Shown: piece after piece, positions 53,727 to 61,635 of the stretch | Numbering within the stretch: position 1 is the first letter of the stretch | How the letters are laid out: the number at the start of each line of letters is the position of its first letter | NCBI GenBank assembly: GCA_963823505.1 | Contig: CAWGLY010000005.1 | Location: 682,001 to 746,000, forward strand | Length of the DNA stretch: 64,000 nt | Source of the DNA: DATHZQ01 sp963823505 | GTDB lineage: Bacteria; Actinomycetota; Acidimicrobiia; Spongiisociales; UBA5794 | Reading direction: 5' to 3' | The notes under the pieces: generated by a model | What the model was told of the DNA's origin: nothing | The model's input: only the letters and a program-made list of their open reading frames with translations | The model's database searches: none | Translations under genes and position numbers: made by a program

Positions 53727-56026
53727 TCGGCCGGAATCCTGCGGAGTGGATCCTGCTCGCGGCGCCGCGCCGATTGACCTGAGAGGTAGGGGGCCGGCCA
53801 CTGGTGCCCTGCGTACTCCTGGTCGACTGCGGCGTTGAGGGTCCAGTACGGGTCGACCAGGTGGGGGCGGGCCAGTGCACAGAGGTCGGCGCGCCCGCTG
53901 AGAATGATCGTGTTGACATCGTCAACGCTGGAAACCGCACCAACCGTGATGGTGGGTATCCCGGCCTCATGGCGGATCCGGTCGCTGTACGGGGTTTGAT
54001 ACAGACGGCCGTAGCGAGGTGCCTGATCCGGATGCACCTGCCCGCTGGACGTGTCGATCACATCGCAGCCGTGGGCTTTGAAGGCGGCCGCGACTGCGAC
54101 CGCCTCGTCGCCTCCGTGCCCCCCTTCGACCCAATCAACCGCCGAGATGCGCACCGACATCGGAAGCTCGGCGGGCCAGACGGCGCGTACCGCATCGAAC
54201 ACCTCCAGGGGATATCGCAGCCGTGCGTCCAGCGAACCGCCGTAGCCGTCGGTGCGGCGATTGGTGAGCGGCGAGAGAAACGACGACAGCAGGTAGCCGT
54301 GAGCGAAGTGGAGCTCCAGGACGTCGAAGCCTGCGGCAGCGCCCCGTGCGGCGGCCGCAACGTGGTCGTCCCTGACTCGGTCCATGCCGAGACGATCAAT
54401 CGCCTCCGGCGTCTGATTCGCCGAATGCCACGGGATCGCCGAAGCCGAGAACAGCGGCCAGTTGCCCTCGTCGAGGGGCGTGTGGTCTCCCCCACCGTCC
54501 CAAGGGACCTTCACGGAGCCTTTCCGCCCGGCGTGACCGAGCTGCAGGCCGATCTTGGCTGCGGAACGCCTGTGGACGAACTCGACGATGCGCCTCCACG
54601 CGGCAGCCTGTTCGTCGTTCCACATCCCGGTGCAGCCTGGCGTGATGCGGGCATCGGGCGACACACAGGTCATCTCGGTCATCACCAGGCCGGCGCCTCC
54701 AACTGCGCGACTGCCCAGGTGGACGAGGTGCCAATCATCGGGGACGCCGTCGACTGCGGAGTACTGCGCCATCGGCGACACGACGATGCGATTGTCGAGT
54801 CGCACACTCCGGAGCTGGAAGGGATAGAACATGGGTGGTGCCGCCGGATCGGGTGGGCGCAGCTCGCCAGGAACGGTGCCGCGGAACCACGCAAGGGTCG
54901 AGGCCACCAATTCGGGGTCGCGAAGGGCGAGGTTGTCGTACGTGATGCGCTGCGATCTCGTGAGCAGCTGGAAGACGAACTGCTCCGTCGGGAGGTCGTA
55001 GTATCGATCGACCGCCTCGAACCACCCGCGGCTGGTGTCGGCGGCCCGCTGCAAGCTGTCGGCGACGGGCTTCCGCTCCGCCTCATAACGTGCGAGAGCG
55101 GCTGTCACCGTGTCGGTCGAAGCTACAGCCTCCGCCAGCGCCATGGCGTCTTCCATGGCCAGCTTCGTGCCGGAGCCGATGGAGAAGTGTGCCGTGTGCA
55201 CGGCATCGCCGATCAGCACGACGTTGCCGGTGTGCCAGCGCTCACAACGGACGGTGGGGAAGGTGCGCCACGTCGAGTTGTTGCCGATCACGCCCTTGCC
55301 ATCGAGATGACCGCCGAAGGTGGACTCGACGAATGCCATGGCTTCGAGGTCGTTGTCGCCCGGCTGGGTGTACCGGTCTGCCGTGGCGTCGAGACCGAGC
55401 CGGCGCCACGTCGTTTCCTCCATCTCGACGATGACGGTGCTGGTCTTCTCGTCGTACGGGTAGCAATGCGCCTGCACCACTCCGTGCTCGGTCTCGGCAA
55501 AGAGGAAGGTGAAGCTGTCGAAGAGGTGCTTGGTTCCGAGCCAGATGAAGCGGGCCGCACCCTCGTCGACGTGGGCACCGAACTGATCGCTTCTGCTGGT
55601 GCGGACAGCGCTGTTGACCCCGTCGGCGCCGACGACGATGTCGTAGTCTTCGAGATCGTCGAGCGATCGCTGCGATGCGAAGTGCACCACTGCACCGAGC
55701 TCCTGGGCGCGGTCTGCCAGGATCTGCAGGAGCCGCAGCCGGGCGATGGCCGAAAAGCCGTGGCCCCGCGATGTCACCCAGCGGTCCTTGTGGAGCGTGT
55801 CGATCTCGCCCCAGCGGCGAAACTCGCCGGCGATGCGTTCGAGGCTCGGCCCGTCTGCGGCGGCGAGGTTGTCGAGGGTCTCGTCGGAGAACACGACGCC
55901 GAAGCCAAAGGTGGCGTCCCTGGCGTTGCGCTCGAAGACGTCGACCTGGATGTCTTGGCCGAGTTTGCGAAGCAGCGTGGCGAGAAAGAAGCCGCCGGGG
56001 CCGCCGCCAATGCACGCCACTCTCAT
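53723..56026 (-). CDS. FAD monooxygenase / Old Yellow Enzyme fusion, probable 2-aminobenzoyl-CoA monooxygenase/reductase
   Basis: A 767-residue two-domain flavoenzyme. Residues 1 to about 375 are a salicylate-hydroxylase-type FAD monooxygenase (CIGGGPGGFFLATLLRKLG, VVGADGVNSAVR, VVLIGDAVHTAHFSIGSGTKLAMEDA). About 395-760 is an NADH:flavin oxidoreductase barrel (RIVVSPMAQYSAVDG, LQLGHAGRKGSV, ELHFAHGYLLSSFLSPLTNRRTDGYGGS, ITVGAVSS). This fusion is the layout of 2-aminobenzoyl-CoA monooxygenase/reductase of Azoarcus evansii and of salicylyl-CoA 5-hydroxylases; the Trp-degrading neighbours favour the former. ATG at 56026 has GAGAGG six bases upstream; TATTCT (56055-56060) may be its -10. Confidence 0.87.
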   Translation of the reverse strand: MRVACIGGGPGGFFLATLLRKLGQDIQVDVFERNARDATFGFGVVFSDETLDNLAAADGPSLERIAGEFRRWGEIDTLHKDRWVTSRGHGFSAIARLRLLQILADRAQELGAVVHFASQRSLDDLEDYDIVVGADGVNSAVRTSRSDQFGAHVDEGAARFIWLGTKHLFDSFTFLFAETEHGVVQAHCYPYDEKTSTVIVEMEETTWRRLGLDATADRYTQPGDNDLEAMAFVESTFGGHLDGKGVIGNNSTWRTFPTVRCERWHTGNVVLIGDAVHTAHFSIGSGTKLAMEDAMALAEAVASTDTVTAALARYEAERKPVADSLQRAADTSRGWFEAVDRYYDLPTEQFVFQLLTRSQRITYDNLALRDPELVASTLAWFRGTVPGELRPPDPAAPPMFYPFQLRSVRLDNRIVVSPMAQYSAVDGVPDDWHLVHLGSRAVGGAGLVMTEMTCVSPDARITPGCTGMWNDEQAAAWRRIVEFVHRRSAAKIGLQLGHAGRKGSVKVPWDGGGDHTPLDEGNWPLFSASAIPWHSANQTPEAIDRLGMDRVRDDHVAAAARGAAAGFDVLELHFAHGYLLSSFLSPLTNRRTDGYGGSLDARLRYPLEVFDAVRAVWPAELPMSVRISAVDWVEGGHGGDEAVAVAAAFKAHGCDVIDTSSGQVHPDQAPRYGRLYQTPYSDRIRHEAGIPTITVGAVSSVDDVNTIILSGRADLCALARPHLVDPYWTLNAAVDQEYAGHQWPAPYLSGQSARRREQDPLRRIPAE

Positions 56027-56123
56027 GCTGATCCTCTCCGCAACCCTCTTGGTGAGAATAGCGCCGGGCCCGTCCCGGCTGCCGGTGGCCGCCACGGCCG
56101 GATTCGGGCGGCCCCCGCGCCCC

Positions 56124-56137
56124 CGGCACATGTGCCG
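56124..56137. promoter_or_regulatory. 14-bp palindrome in the divergent promoter region
   Basis: CGGCACATGTGCCG is a perfect palindrome centred 35 bases upstream of the SDR start codon, i.e. over the -35 region of its presumed leaderless promoter, and about 95 bases upstream of the fusion gene. It has the form of a dimeric repressor site (TetR, MarR or GntR type), but no regulator gene is adjacent. Confidence 0.45.
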
Positions 56138-56153
56138 CTACCGATCCAAACAC

Positions 56154-56159
56154 TAGGGT
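56154..56159 (+). promoter_or_regulatory. Candidate -10 box for leaderless SDR operon mRNA
   Basis: TAGGGT ends exactly six bases before the SDR ATG at 56166, and no Shine-Dalgarno is present, so the SDR-hydratase-RidA message is probably leaderless. Confidence 0.5.
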
Positions 56160-56165
56160 GCGCCC

Positions 56166-56921
56166 ATGACTGAGGTTGTGCGCCGGGCGGCGGTGACGGG
56201 TGGCAACAAGGGAATCGGACGAGCGGTGGTACACCGGCTCGTCGCTGCCGGCTACGAGGTTGTCGCCATGGCTCGCGATGCGACTGCCCTGGAGGAGACC
56301 GCTGCCAGCGCGGCAGGCGCGGTCAGCACGGTGGTATGCGATGTGGCCGATCCGACCAGCATTGCGGCGGCCTTCGCAGCCGCAGGGGACATCGACATCC
56401 TGGTCAACAACGCAGGCATCGCCGGCTCCGCCCCGGTCCATCGCATCGACGTGGAGAGTTGGGAGCAGATGCATCGGGTCAACGCCACCGGCCCCTTGCT
56501 CTGTATCCAGCAGGTGTTGCCGGGGATGCGGGCCCGCGGGTGGGGCCGCATCATCACCATCGCCTCGGTGGCGTCCCATCAGGGGGGCCCGTACATCGCC
56601 GCCTACACCGCCTCCAAGCACGCCGTACTCGGGTTGATGCGATCCCTGGCCGCGGAGGTCGCCGGCACAGGCGTGACGGCCAATTCCGTCTGCCCCGGGT
56701 ACGTCCGAACCCCGATGACGGAGCGGACACTTGCCAACATCATGGACAAAACGGGCCGTGGCCGGGATGAAGCCCTCGAAGCGCTCATCGGCCACACCCG
56801 GCTCGGACGGTTGATCGAGCCTGAGGAGGTCGCGGCTGCGGTGTCGTACCTGGCGGCAGAGGACGCGGCCGCCGTCAACGGCCAATCGGTCATCATCGAG
56901 GGCGGCGACTTCCAACAATGA
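56166..56921 (+). CDS. Short-chain dehydrogenase/reductase
   Basis: A 251-residue classical SDR. TGGNKGIGRAVVHRL binds the dinucleotide, DILVNNAGIAGS is the structural motif, the catalytic Ser lies in TIASVASHQGG and the YxxxK pair in YTASKHAVLGL; CPGYVRTPMTE and a terminal VIIEGGDFQQ close the fold. It probably acts as a 3-hydroxyacyl-CoA or cyclic-alcohol dehydrogenase after ring reduction of aminobenzoyl-CoA. Its stop overlaps the hydratase start (ATGA). Confidence 0.88.
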   Translation: MTEVVRRAAVTGGNKGIGRAVVHRLVAAGYEVVAMARDATALEETAASAAGAVSTVVCDVADPTSIAAAFAAAGDIDILVNNAGIAGSAPVHRIDVESWEQMHRVNATGPLLCIQQVLPGMRARGWGRIITIASVASHQGGPYIAAYTASKHAVLGLMRSLAAEVAGTGVTANSVCPGYVRTPMTERTLANIMDKTGRGRDEALEALIGHTRLGRLIEPEEVAAAVSYLAAEDAAAVNGQSVIIEGGDFQQ

Positions 56922-57745
56922 GTCCGTTTCGCTCGACCGCGCCGCTGACCGACGACTGGGAGCACTTCGAGTTGACGATTGCCGGCAAGGTCGCAACCGT
57001 ACGCTTCAACCGGGCAGACAAGCTGAACGCCTTGACGTTCGACGTGTACGCCGACTTGCGCGACTTGCTGCGAGAGCTGCCACATCGCGACGACGTCGAA
57101 GTACTGGTCATCACCGGTCGAGGACGTGGGTTCTGCTCGGGTGGTGACGTCGACGACATCATCGGTGAGCTGCTCGAGATGGACTCGCGCGGCCTCCTGG
57201 AGTTCACCCGCATGACCGGCGCCGTGGTGCAGAACATGCGGGAGTGCCCCCTCCCCATCATCGCCTCCGTCAACGGGACCGCGGCGGGGGCAGGGGCCGT
57301 CATTGCACTGGCCGCCGACTTCCGCATGGTGGCCTCCTCTGCCCGATTCCACTTCCTCTTCACGAAGGTCGGCCTGTCGGGCGGCGACATGGGATCGGCG
57401 TACCTGCTCCCGAGGCTCGTGGGATTGGGTCGCGCCACGGAGATCCTGATGTTCGGCGACCCGATCGATGCGGTACGAGCTGAGAGCATCGGACTCGCCA
57501 CCCGCGCAGTTGCAGATGACGAACTGGACTCCGCGACCGAAGCTCTCGCCAGCCGCCTCGCCACCGGGCCCACCCTCGGCTACCGCGCCACGAAGCTCCT
57601 CCTGACCCGAGAACAAGAGATGAGCCTCGGCGCCGCCATCGAACTGGAGGCCATGACCCAGGCACTGCTGATGACCACGGCCGACCACGCCGAGTTCCAC
57701 GCTGCGTTCACCGAAGGCCGCGAACCGCGATGGACGGGGCGATGA
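56918..57745 (+). CDS. Enoyl-CoA hydratase/isomerase family protein
   Basis: A 275-residue crotonase-fold protein. Oxyanion loops are GRGFCSGGDVDDII and GTAAGAGAVIALAADFRMVA; the active-site segment FLFTKVGLSGGDMGSAYLLPRLVGLGRATEILM differs from typical fatty-acid hydratases and resembles crotonases of aromatic-CoA pathways. It may hydrate or open the ring of the reduced, deaminated CoA ester. ATGA overlaps join it to both the SDR and the RidA gene. Confidence 0.87.
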   Translation: MSPFRSTAPLTDDWEHFELTIAGKVATVRFNRADKLNALTFDVYADLRDLLRELPHRDDVEVLVITGRGRGFCSGGDVDDIIGELLEMDSRGLLEFTRMTGAVVQNMRECPLPIIASVNGTAAGAGAVIALAADFRMVASSARFHFLFTKVGLSGGDMGSAYLLPRLVGLGRATEILMFGDPIDAVRAESIGLATRAVADDELDSATEALASRLATGPTLGYRATKLLLTREQEMSLGAAIELEAMTQALLMTTADHAEFHAAFTEGREPRWTGR

Positions 57746-58155
57746 CCTCTCCCCACCGGTTCTTCAGCCCGGACACCATGGCTCCCGCCCCTGGGTTCAG
57801 CCACGTGGCCGTTGCCGAGGCGGGAACCACGGTCTACGTGGCCGGCCAGATCGCCGTCGACGATCAGGGTGGACTTGTCGGGATCGGCTTCGTCGAGCAG
57901 TTCGGCGTTGCGTTGGGCAACGTCGTTGCTGCGCTGCACGCCGCAGGAGCCGCCCCCGAGCATGTGGTCTCGATGACGATCTACACCACCGCGATGGAGG
58001 ACTACCGCCAGTCGCTGCACGCCCTCGGGCCGGTATGGCGGGAGCACATGGGCCGGCACTATCCCGCCATGGCGCTGATCGGCGTCGAGTCGCTCGTCGT
58101 CCCCGACGCGCTGGTCGAGATCGTCACGACCGCCGTGATTGCGATCACCGTCTGA
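57742..58155 (+). CDS. RidA/YjgF family protein without the canonical Arg
   Basis: A 137-residue RidA-fold protein: TTVYVAGQIAVDDQGGLVGIGFVEQFGVALGNVVAALHAAGA and SMTIYTTAMEDYRQS are family segments. Canonical RidA hydrolyses enamine/imine intermediates and holds the substrate carboxylate with Arg105 in a PARSCVEV-like segment; here the matching stretch is YPAMALIGVESL, with Met in that place. ATG at 57742 overlaps the hydratase stop (ATGA) and is preferred to the ATG at 57730. Context suggests hydrolysis of the amino group from a cyclic enamine CoA ester. Confidence 0.85.
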   Translation: MTSPHRFFSPDTMAPAPGFSHVAVAEAGTTVYVAGQIAVDDQGGLVGIGFVEQFGVALGNVVAALHAAGAAPEHVVSMTIYTTAMEDYRQSLHALGPVWREHMGRHYPAMALIGVESLVVPDALVEIVTTAVIAITV

Positions 58156-58236
58156 CGCCCCACCGGCTCACAACCGACATCGCTCGTCGCAGCTGAGTAT
58201 CTTTGAGAAGGAGTCACACACCTTGGGAGGAATGGT

Positions 58237-59448
58237 ATGAAACGACTTCTCTGGCTGCTCGCCGTCGTGGTTGGCCTGGTGGCTGCGACCCTGGCACCCG
58301 CGGGGGCTTCGGACAACTCGGACATTCGCTTTGCGACGTTCAACGCATCGTTGAATCGCAACAACGCCGGTGATCTTGCGACCGAGCTCGCCACGCCTGG
58401 CAGCGCACAGCCGGCCACCATCGCCGAGATCATCCAACGCACTCGGCCAGATGTGATCCTCATCAACGAGTTCGACTACGACGCCGCCCACGCGTCGCTC
58501 GGGCTGTTCCAGGACAACTACCTCGGCGTCTCGCAGAACGGCGCGCCCCCGATCCACTACCCGTACGCCTACACGGCGCCATCGAACACCGGTATCTACT
58601 CCGGGTTCGACCTCGACAACAGTGGGGCGGCGGGCGACTTCGTGCCGAACGACTCGTTCGGCTTCGGCTTCTTCGAGGGTCAGTTCGGGATGGCGGTCTA
58701 TTCGATGTATCCCATCGACTTCGATCGCATTCGCACCTTCCAGCACTTCCTGTGGAAGGACATGCCGGGGGCGCTGCTCCCTGACGACCCGGCGATCGAC
58801 GGACCCGCCGACTGGTACTCGCCCGAAGAGCTCAACGTGTTCCGGCTGTCGTCCAAGAGCCACTGGGACGTACCGATCAAGATCGGGCGGAACACGGTGC
58901 ACTTCCTCGTCAGCCACCCGACACCTCCCGTGTTCGACGGCGAAGAGGACCGCAACGGCACCCGCAACCACGACGAGATCCGCTTCTGGGCCGACTACGT
59001 GACACCGGGACGCAACCGGTACATCTACGACGACAACGGACGCCGCGGCGGACTTTCGCCGCGAGCCAAGTTCGTGATTGCAGGCGACCAGAACTCGGAC
59101 CCCCTCGACGGCGACAGCATTCCGGGGTCGGCCCAGCTCCTGCTCGACAATCCGCGTATCAACACGGCACTCACTCCTTCGAGTGCCGGCGCTGTTGAGG
59201 CCTCCCTAGTGCAGGGTGGCGCAAACGAGACCCACTCGAGCGACCCGGCATTCGACACGGCGGACTTCTCCGACGTCGCTCCCGGCAACCTCAGGGCCGA
59301 CTACGTGCTGCCCTCGACCACGCTGCGGCTGCTCGACGGAGGGGTCTTCTGGCCCACGAGCGATGACCCCCTGTTCGCTCTGGTGGGGAACTTCCCATTC
59401 CCGTCCTCCGACCACCGGCTGGTGTGGATCGACGTCGCACGTCCATGA
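58237..59448 (+). CDS. Secreted endonuclease/exonuclease/phosphatase-fold protein
   Basis: A 403-residue exported protein. The signal peptide MKRLLWLLAVVVGLVAATLAPAGA is clear. The EEP fold shows IRFATFNASLNRNN, the metal Glu in DVILINEFDYDAA, VHFLVSHPTPPVF, VIAGDQNSDPLDGD and the terminal catalytic PSSDHRLVWIDVA. It may be an extracellular nuclease or phosphoesterase. GGGAGG lies six bases before the ATG, and TATCTT (58198-58203) could be its -10 box. Confidence 0.87.
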   Translation: MKRLLWLLAVVVGLVAATLAPAGASDNSDIRFATFNASLNRNNAGDLATELATPGSAQPATIAEIIQRTRPDVILINEFDYDAAHASLGLFQDNYLGVSQNGAPPIHYPYAYTAPSNTGIYSGFDLDNSGAAGDFVPNDSFGFGFFEGQFGMAVYSMYPIDFDRIRTFQHFLWKDMPGALLPDDPAIDGPADWYSPEELNVFRLSSKSHWDVPIKIGRNTVHFLVSHPTPPVFDGEEDRNGTRNHDEIRFWADYVTPGRNRYIYDDNGRRGGLSPRAKFVIAGDQNSDPLDGDSIPGSAQLLLDNPRINTALTPSSAGAVEASLVQGGANETHSSDPAFDTADFSDVAPGNLRADYVLPSTTLRLLDGGVFWPTSDDPLFALVGNFPFPSSDHRLVWIDVARP

Positions 59449-59500
59449 CTCGTCACTGCTGAGCACCGTGGTGCCCGGCAGTCGCCGAACAGATAGCATC

Positions 59501-59523
59501 GGGGCCTTCCGCAGGGAGGCCCC
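59501..59523 (+). promoter_or_regulatory. Hairpin hiding the ribosome site of the amidinotransferase-fold gene
   Basis: GGGGCCT (59501-59507) and AGGCCCC (59517-59523) form a perfect 7-bp stem with a 9-base loop ending one base before the ATG at 59525. The Shine-Dalgarno GGGAGG (59513-59518) lies in the loop and 3' arm. A possible -10 box TAGCAT (59494-59499) would start transcription inside the 5' arm. Confidence 0.4.
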
Positions 59524-59524
59524 G

Positions 59525-60382
59525 ATGCGCGACTACGGCGCTCAGAGCATGGTGCAGACACTTCGCAGCGTTGCGGTGCGGCGACCCGACGCCGCGTTCG
59601 GGGCAGCCGACGCCGCAGCGTGGCACTACACCGCAAATCCTCACCTCGTCGAGGCGCAGCGTGAGCACGACGACTTCGTCCGGCTGCTCGAAGATGACGG
59701 CATCGAGATCATCCGCCATGACACCCCGCTTGCCGCCAAAGCCGACGCCATCTTCGTCCACGACCCGGTCCTCGTGACGGCGGGCGGGACGATCGTTCTC
59801 CGCATGGGCAAGATGCTGCGCCGCGGTGAGGAGGCACCGCTGGCGGCAACGCTGGAAGAGCATGGCGTGCCGATCCTCGGAGCACTCACCCCTCCTGCGC
59901 TGGCCGAAGGCGGCGATCTGCTGTGGCTGGACCACACCACGCTTGCCGTCGGGCTGGGTTTTCGTACCAATCAGGAGGGGCTGCGCCAGATCGCCCTGCT
60001 GCTGCCCGACGTCCAGATCGTCCCGGTGCAACTCCCCTACGACCAGGGTCCGGACGCCTGCCTCCATCTGATGTCCCTCATCAGCCTCGTGGACAACGAC
60101 CTCGCCGTCGTCTACCGCCCGCTGCTCCCCGTTCCGTTCCTGACCGCCTTGGAAGCCCGCGGCTTCCGTTTTGTCGATGTGCCGTACGAGGAGCTGGCCT
60201 GCCACGGGACCAACGTGCTGGCCACCGCACCACGGCGCTGCATCATGCTCGAAGACAACCCTGTCACCTCCCGCCGGCTGGCGGAGGCAGGGTGCAATGT
60301 CCGCACCTACCGCGGGCACGAGATCACCCTGAAGGCCGAGGGAGGGGCGACGTGTCTCACACGGCCGATCTCGAGGGCCTGA
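59525..60382 (+). CDS. Amidinotransferase-fold hydrolase (DDAH/arginine deiminase type)
   Basis: A 285-residue member of the guanidino-group modifying superfamily. ALAEGGDLLWLDHTTLAVGLGFRTNQEG, the catalytic His in DACLHLMSLISLVDNDLAVV and the nucleophile Cys near the C-terminus in AEGGATCLTRPI are visible. It probably hydrolyses arginine or a methylated arginine to citrulline, or acts on agmatine-like compounds. GGGAGG precedes ATG 59525. It overlaps the next gene by 31 bases. Confidence 0.85.
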   Translation: MRDYGAQSMVQTLRSVAVRRPDAAFGAADAAAWHYTANPHLVEAQREHDDFVRLLEDDGIEIIRHDTPLAAKADAIFVHDPVLVTAGGTIVLRMGKMLRRGEEAPLAATLEEHGVPILGALTPPALAEGGDLLWLDHTTLAVGLGFRTNQEGLRQIALLLPDVQIVPVQLPYDQGPDACLHLMSLISLVDNDLAVVYRPLLPVPFLTALEARGFRFVDVPYEELACHGTNVLATAPRRCIMLEDNPVTSRRLAEAGCNVRTYRGHEITLKAEGGATCLTRPISRA

Positions 60383-61635
60383 CCGAGCCAGAGGCCCGCG
60401 CCGCCGAGGCGGTGGATCTGCCGTGGCTGGTCGACCTGCTCAGCGATCTGATCGCCATCCGCAGCACCGGCGGGGATGAAGACGTCATCCAGGCTCGGGT
60501 TGCGGCGGAACTCACGCGCGGCGGGTTCGAGGTCGACGCCTGGGACATCGACATGGACGCCATGCGCACCCATCCCCACTATTCGGCAGAGATCGAGCGG
60601 GTCACAGGGCGGGGCGTCGTCGGGACCTTCGGACGTAGCGACGGGCTCCACCTGATGCTCAACGGGCACGTCGACGTGGTCCCGGTGGGTGACGAGCGCC
60701 TGTGGAGCGTGCCCCCGTGGACGGCGACCGTGACGTCCGACCGCGTCTACGGGAGGGGCGCATGCGACATGAAAGGCGGTTTGGCATGCGCCATCGCTGC
60801 GGTGCGGGCGGTCAGAGAAGCGGGGATCGATCTCACAGGGTCCGTGTCGATCGCGGCGGTCATCGGGGAGGAAGACGGCGGCGTCGGCACCCTGGCCACC
60901 CTCGCCCGCGGCCACACCGCCGACGCCGCGGTCGTGGTCGAGCCCACCAACGGCACCGTCGCCGTCAGTCAGGCCGGTGCGCTCGGCTTCCGCCTCACGG
61001 TGCGGGGCAGACCCGCCCACGGAGCTGTCCGCACCGAGGGTGTCAGCGCGGTCGAGAAGTTCTCTCCCGTGCTGGCCGCTCTCCAGTCGCTGGAGCGGCG
61101 CCGCAACGCCAGGTTCTCCGACAGCCTGTTCGCCGCGTACGACCTGCCTCTTGCGCTGTCGGTCGGCATGGTGCGCGCCGGCGAGTGGCCGTCCACCGTG
61201 CCGGACCACCTCATCGCCGAGGGTCGGTACGGCGTGGCGCCAGGCGAGGCTTCGGACACTGCGAGGCGTGAGTTTGAGACCACTATTGCGGCCCTGGCAT
61301 CTGGGGATCCGTGGTTTGCGGCCCACCCCGTCGAGGTCGAATGGTGGGGTGGTCAGTTCGATTCGGCTTCCACGTCTGCGGACGCGGCGATCGTCAAGAC
61401 CACGCAGGCGGTCCACGGTGCGATAGCGGGCACGCCGCCTCCGGTCGTGGGGGTTCCGTACGGCTCCGATCTCCGCCATCTGGTGAACGTGGGCGGCGTC
61501 CCCTCGATTCTCTACGGGCCCGGCGATGCCCGCCACGCACACCGCGAAGACGAGTTCGTCCCGATTTCCGAGCTCCACGACGTCGCCAGGAGCCTGGCTG
61601 CGCTCGTCGTCCGCTTCTGCACCACCGCACCGTGA
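60352..61635 (+). CDS. M20 family metallo-deacylase (ArgE/DapE type)
   Basis: A 427-residue di-zinc amidohydrolase. Metal ligands are in LMLNGHVDVVPVG, GRGACDMKGGLACA, IGEEDGGVG (catalytic Glu-Glu) and VVVEPTNGT, with a final His in GPGDARHAHREDEFVPI; the dimerisation lid lies about residues 210-320. The substrate is probably an N-acylated amino acid such as N-acetylornithine. GTG at 60352 is chosen: GGGAGG lies six bases upstream, inside the preceding gene. The overlap suggests joint use in guanidino/ornithine metabolism. Confidence 0.87.
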   Translation: MSHTADLEGLTEPEARAAEAVDLPWLVDLLSDLIAIRSTGGDEDVIQARVAAELTRGGFEVDAWDIDMDAMRTHPHYSAEIERVTGRGVVGTFGRSDGLHLMLNGHVDVVPVGDERLWSVPPWTATVTSDRVYGRGACDMKGGLACAIAAVRAVREAGIDLTGSVSIAAVIGEEDGGVGTLATLARGHTADAAVVVEPTNGTVAVSQAGALGFRLTVRGRPAHGAVRTEGVSAVEKFSPVLAALQSLERRRNARFSDSLFAAYDLPLALSVGMVRAGEWPSTVPDHLIAEGRYGVAPGEASDTARREFETTIAALASGDPWFAAHPVEVEWWGGQFDSASTSADAAIVKTTQAVHGAIAGTPPPVVGVPYGSDLRHLVNVGGVPSILYGPGDARHAHREDEFVPISELHDVARSLAALVVRFCTTAP

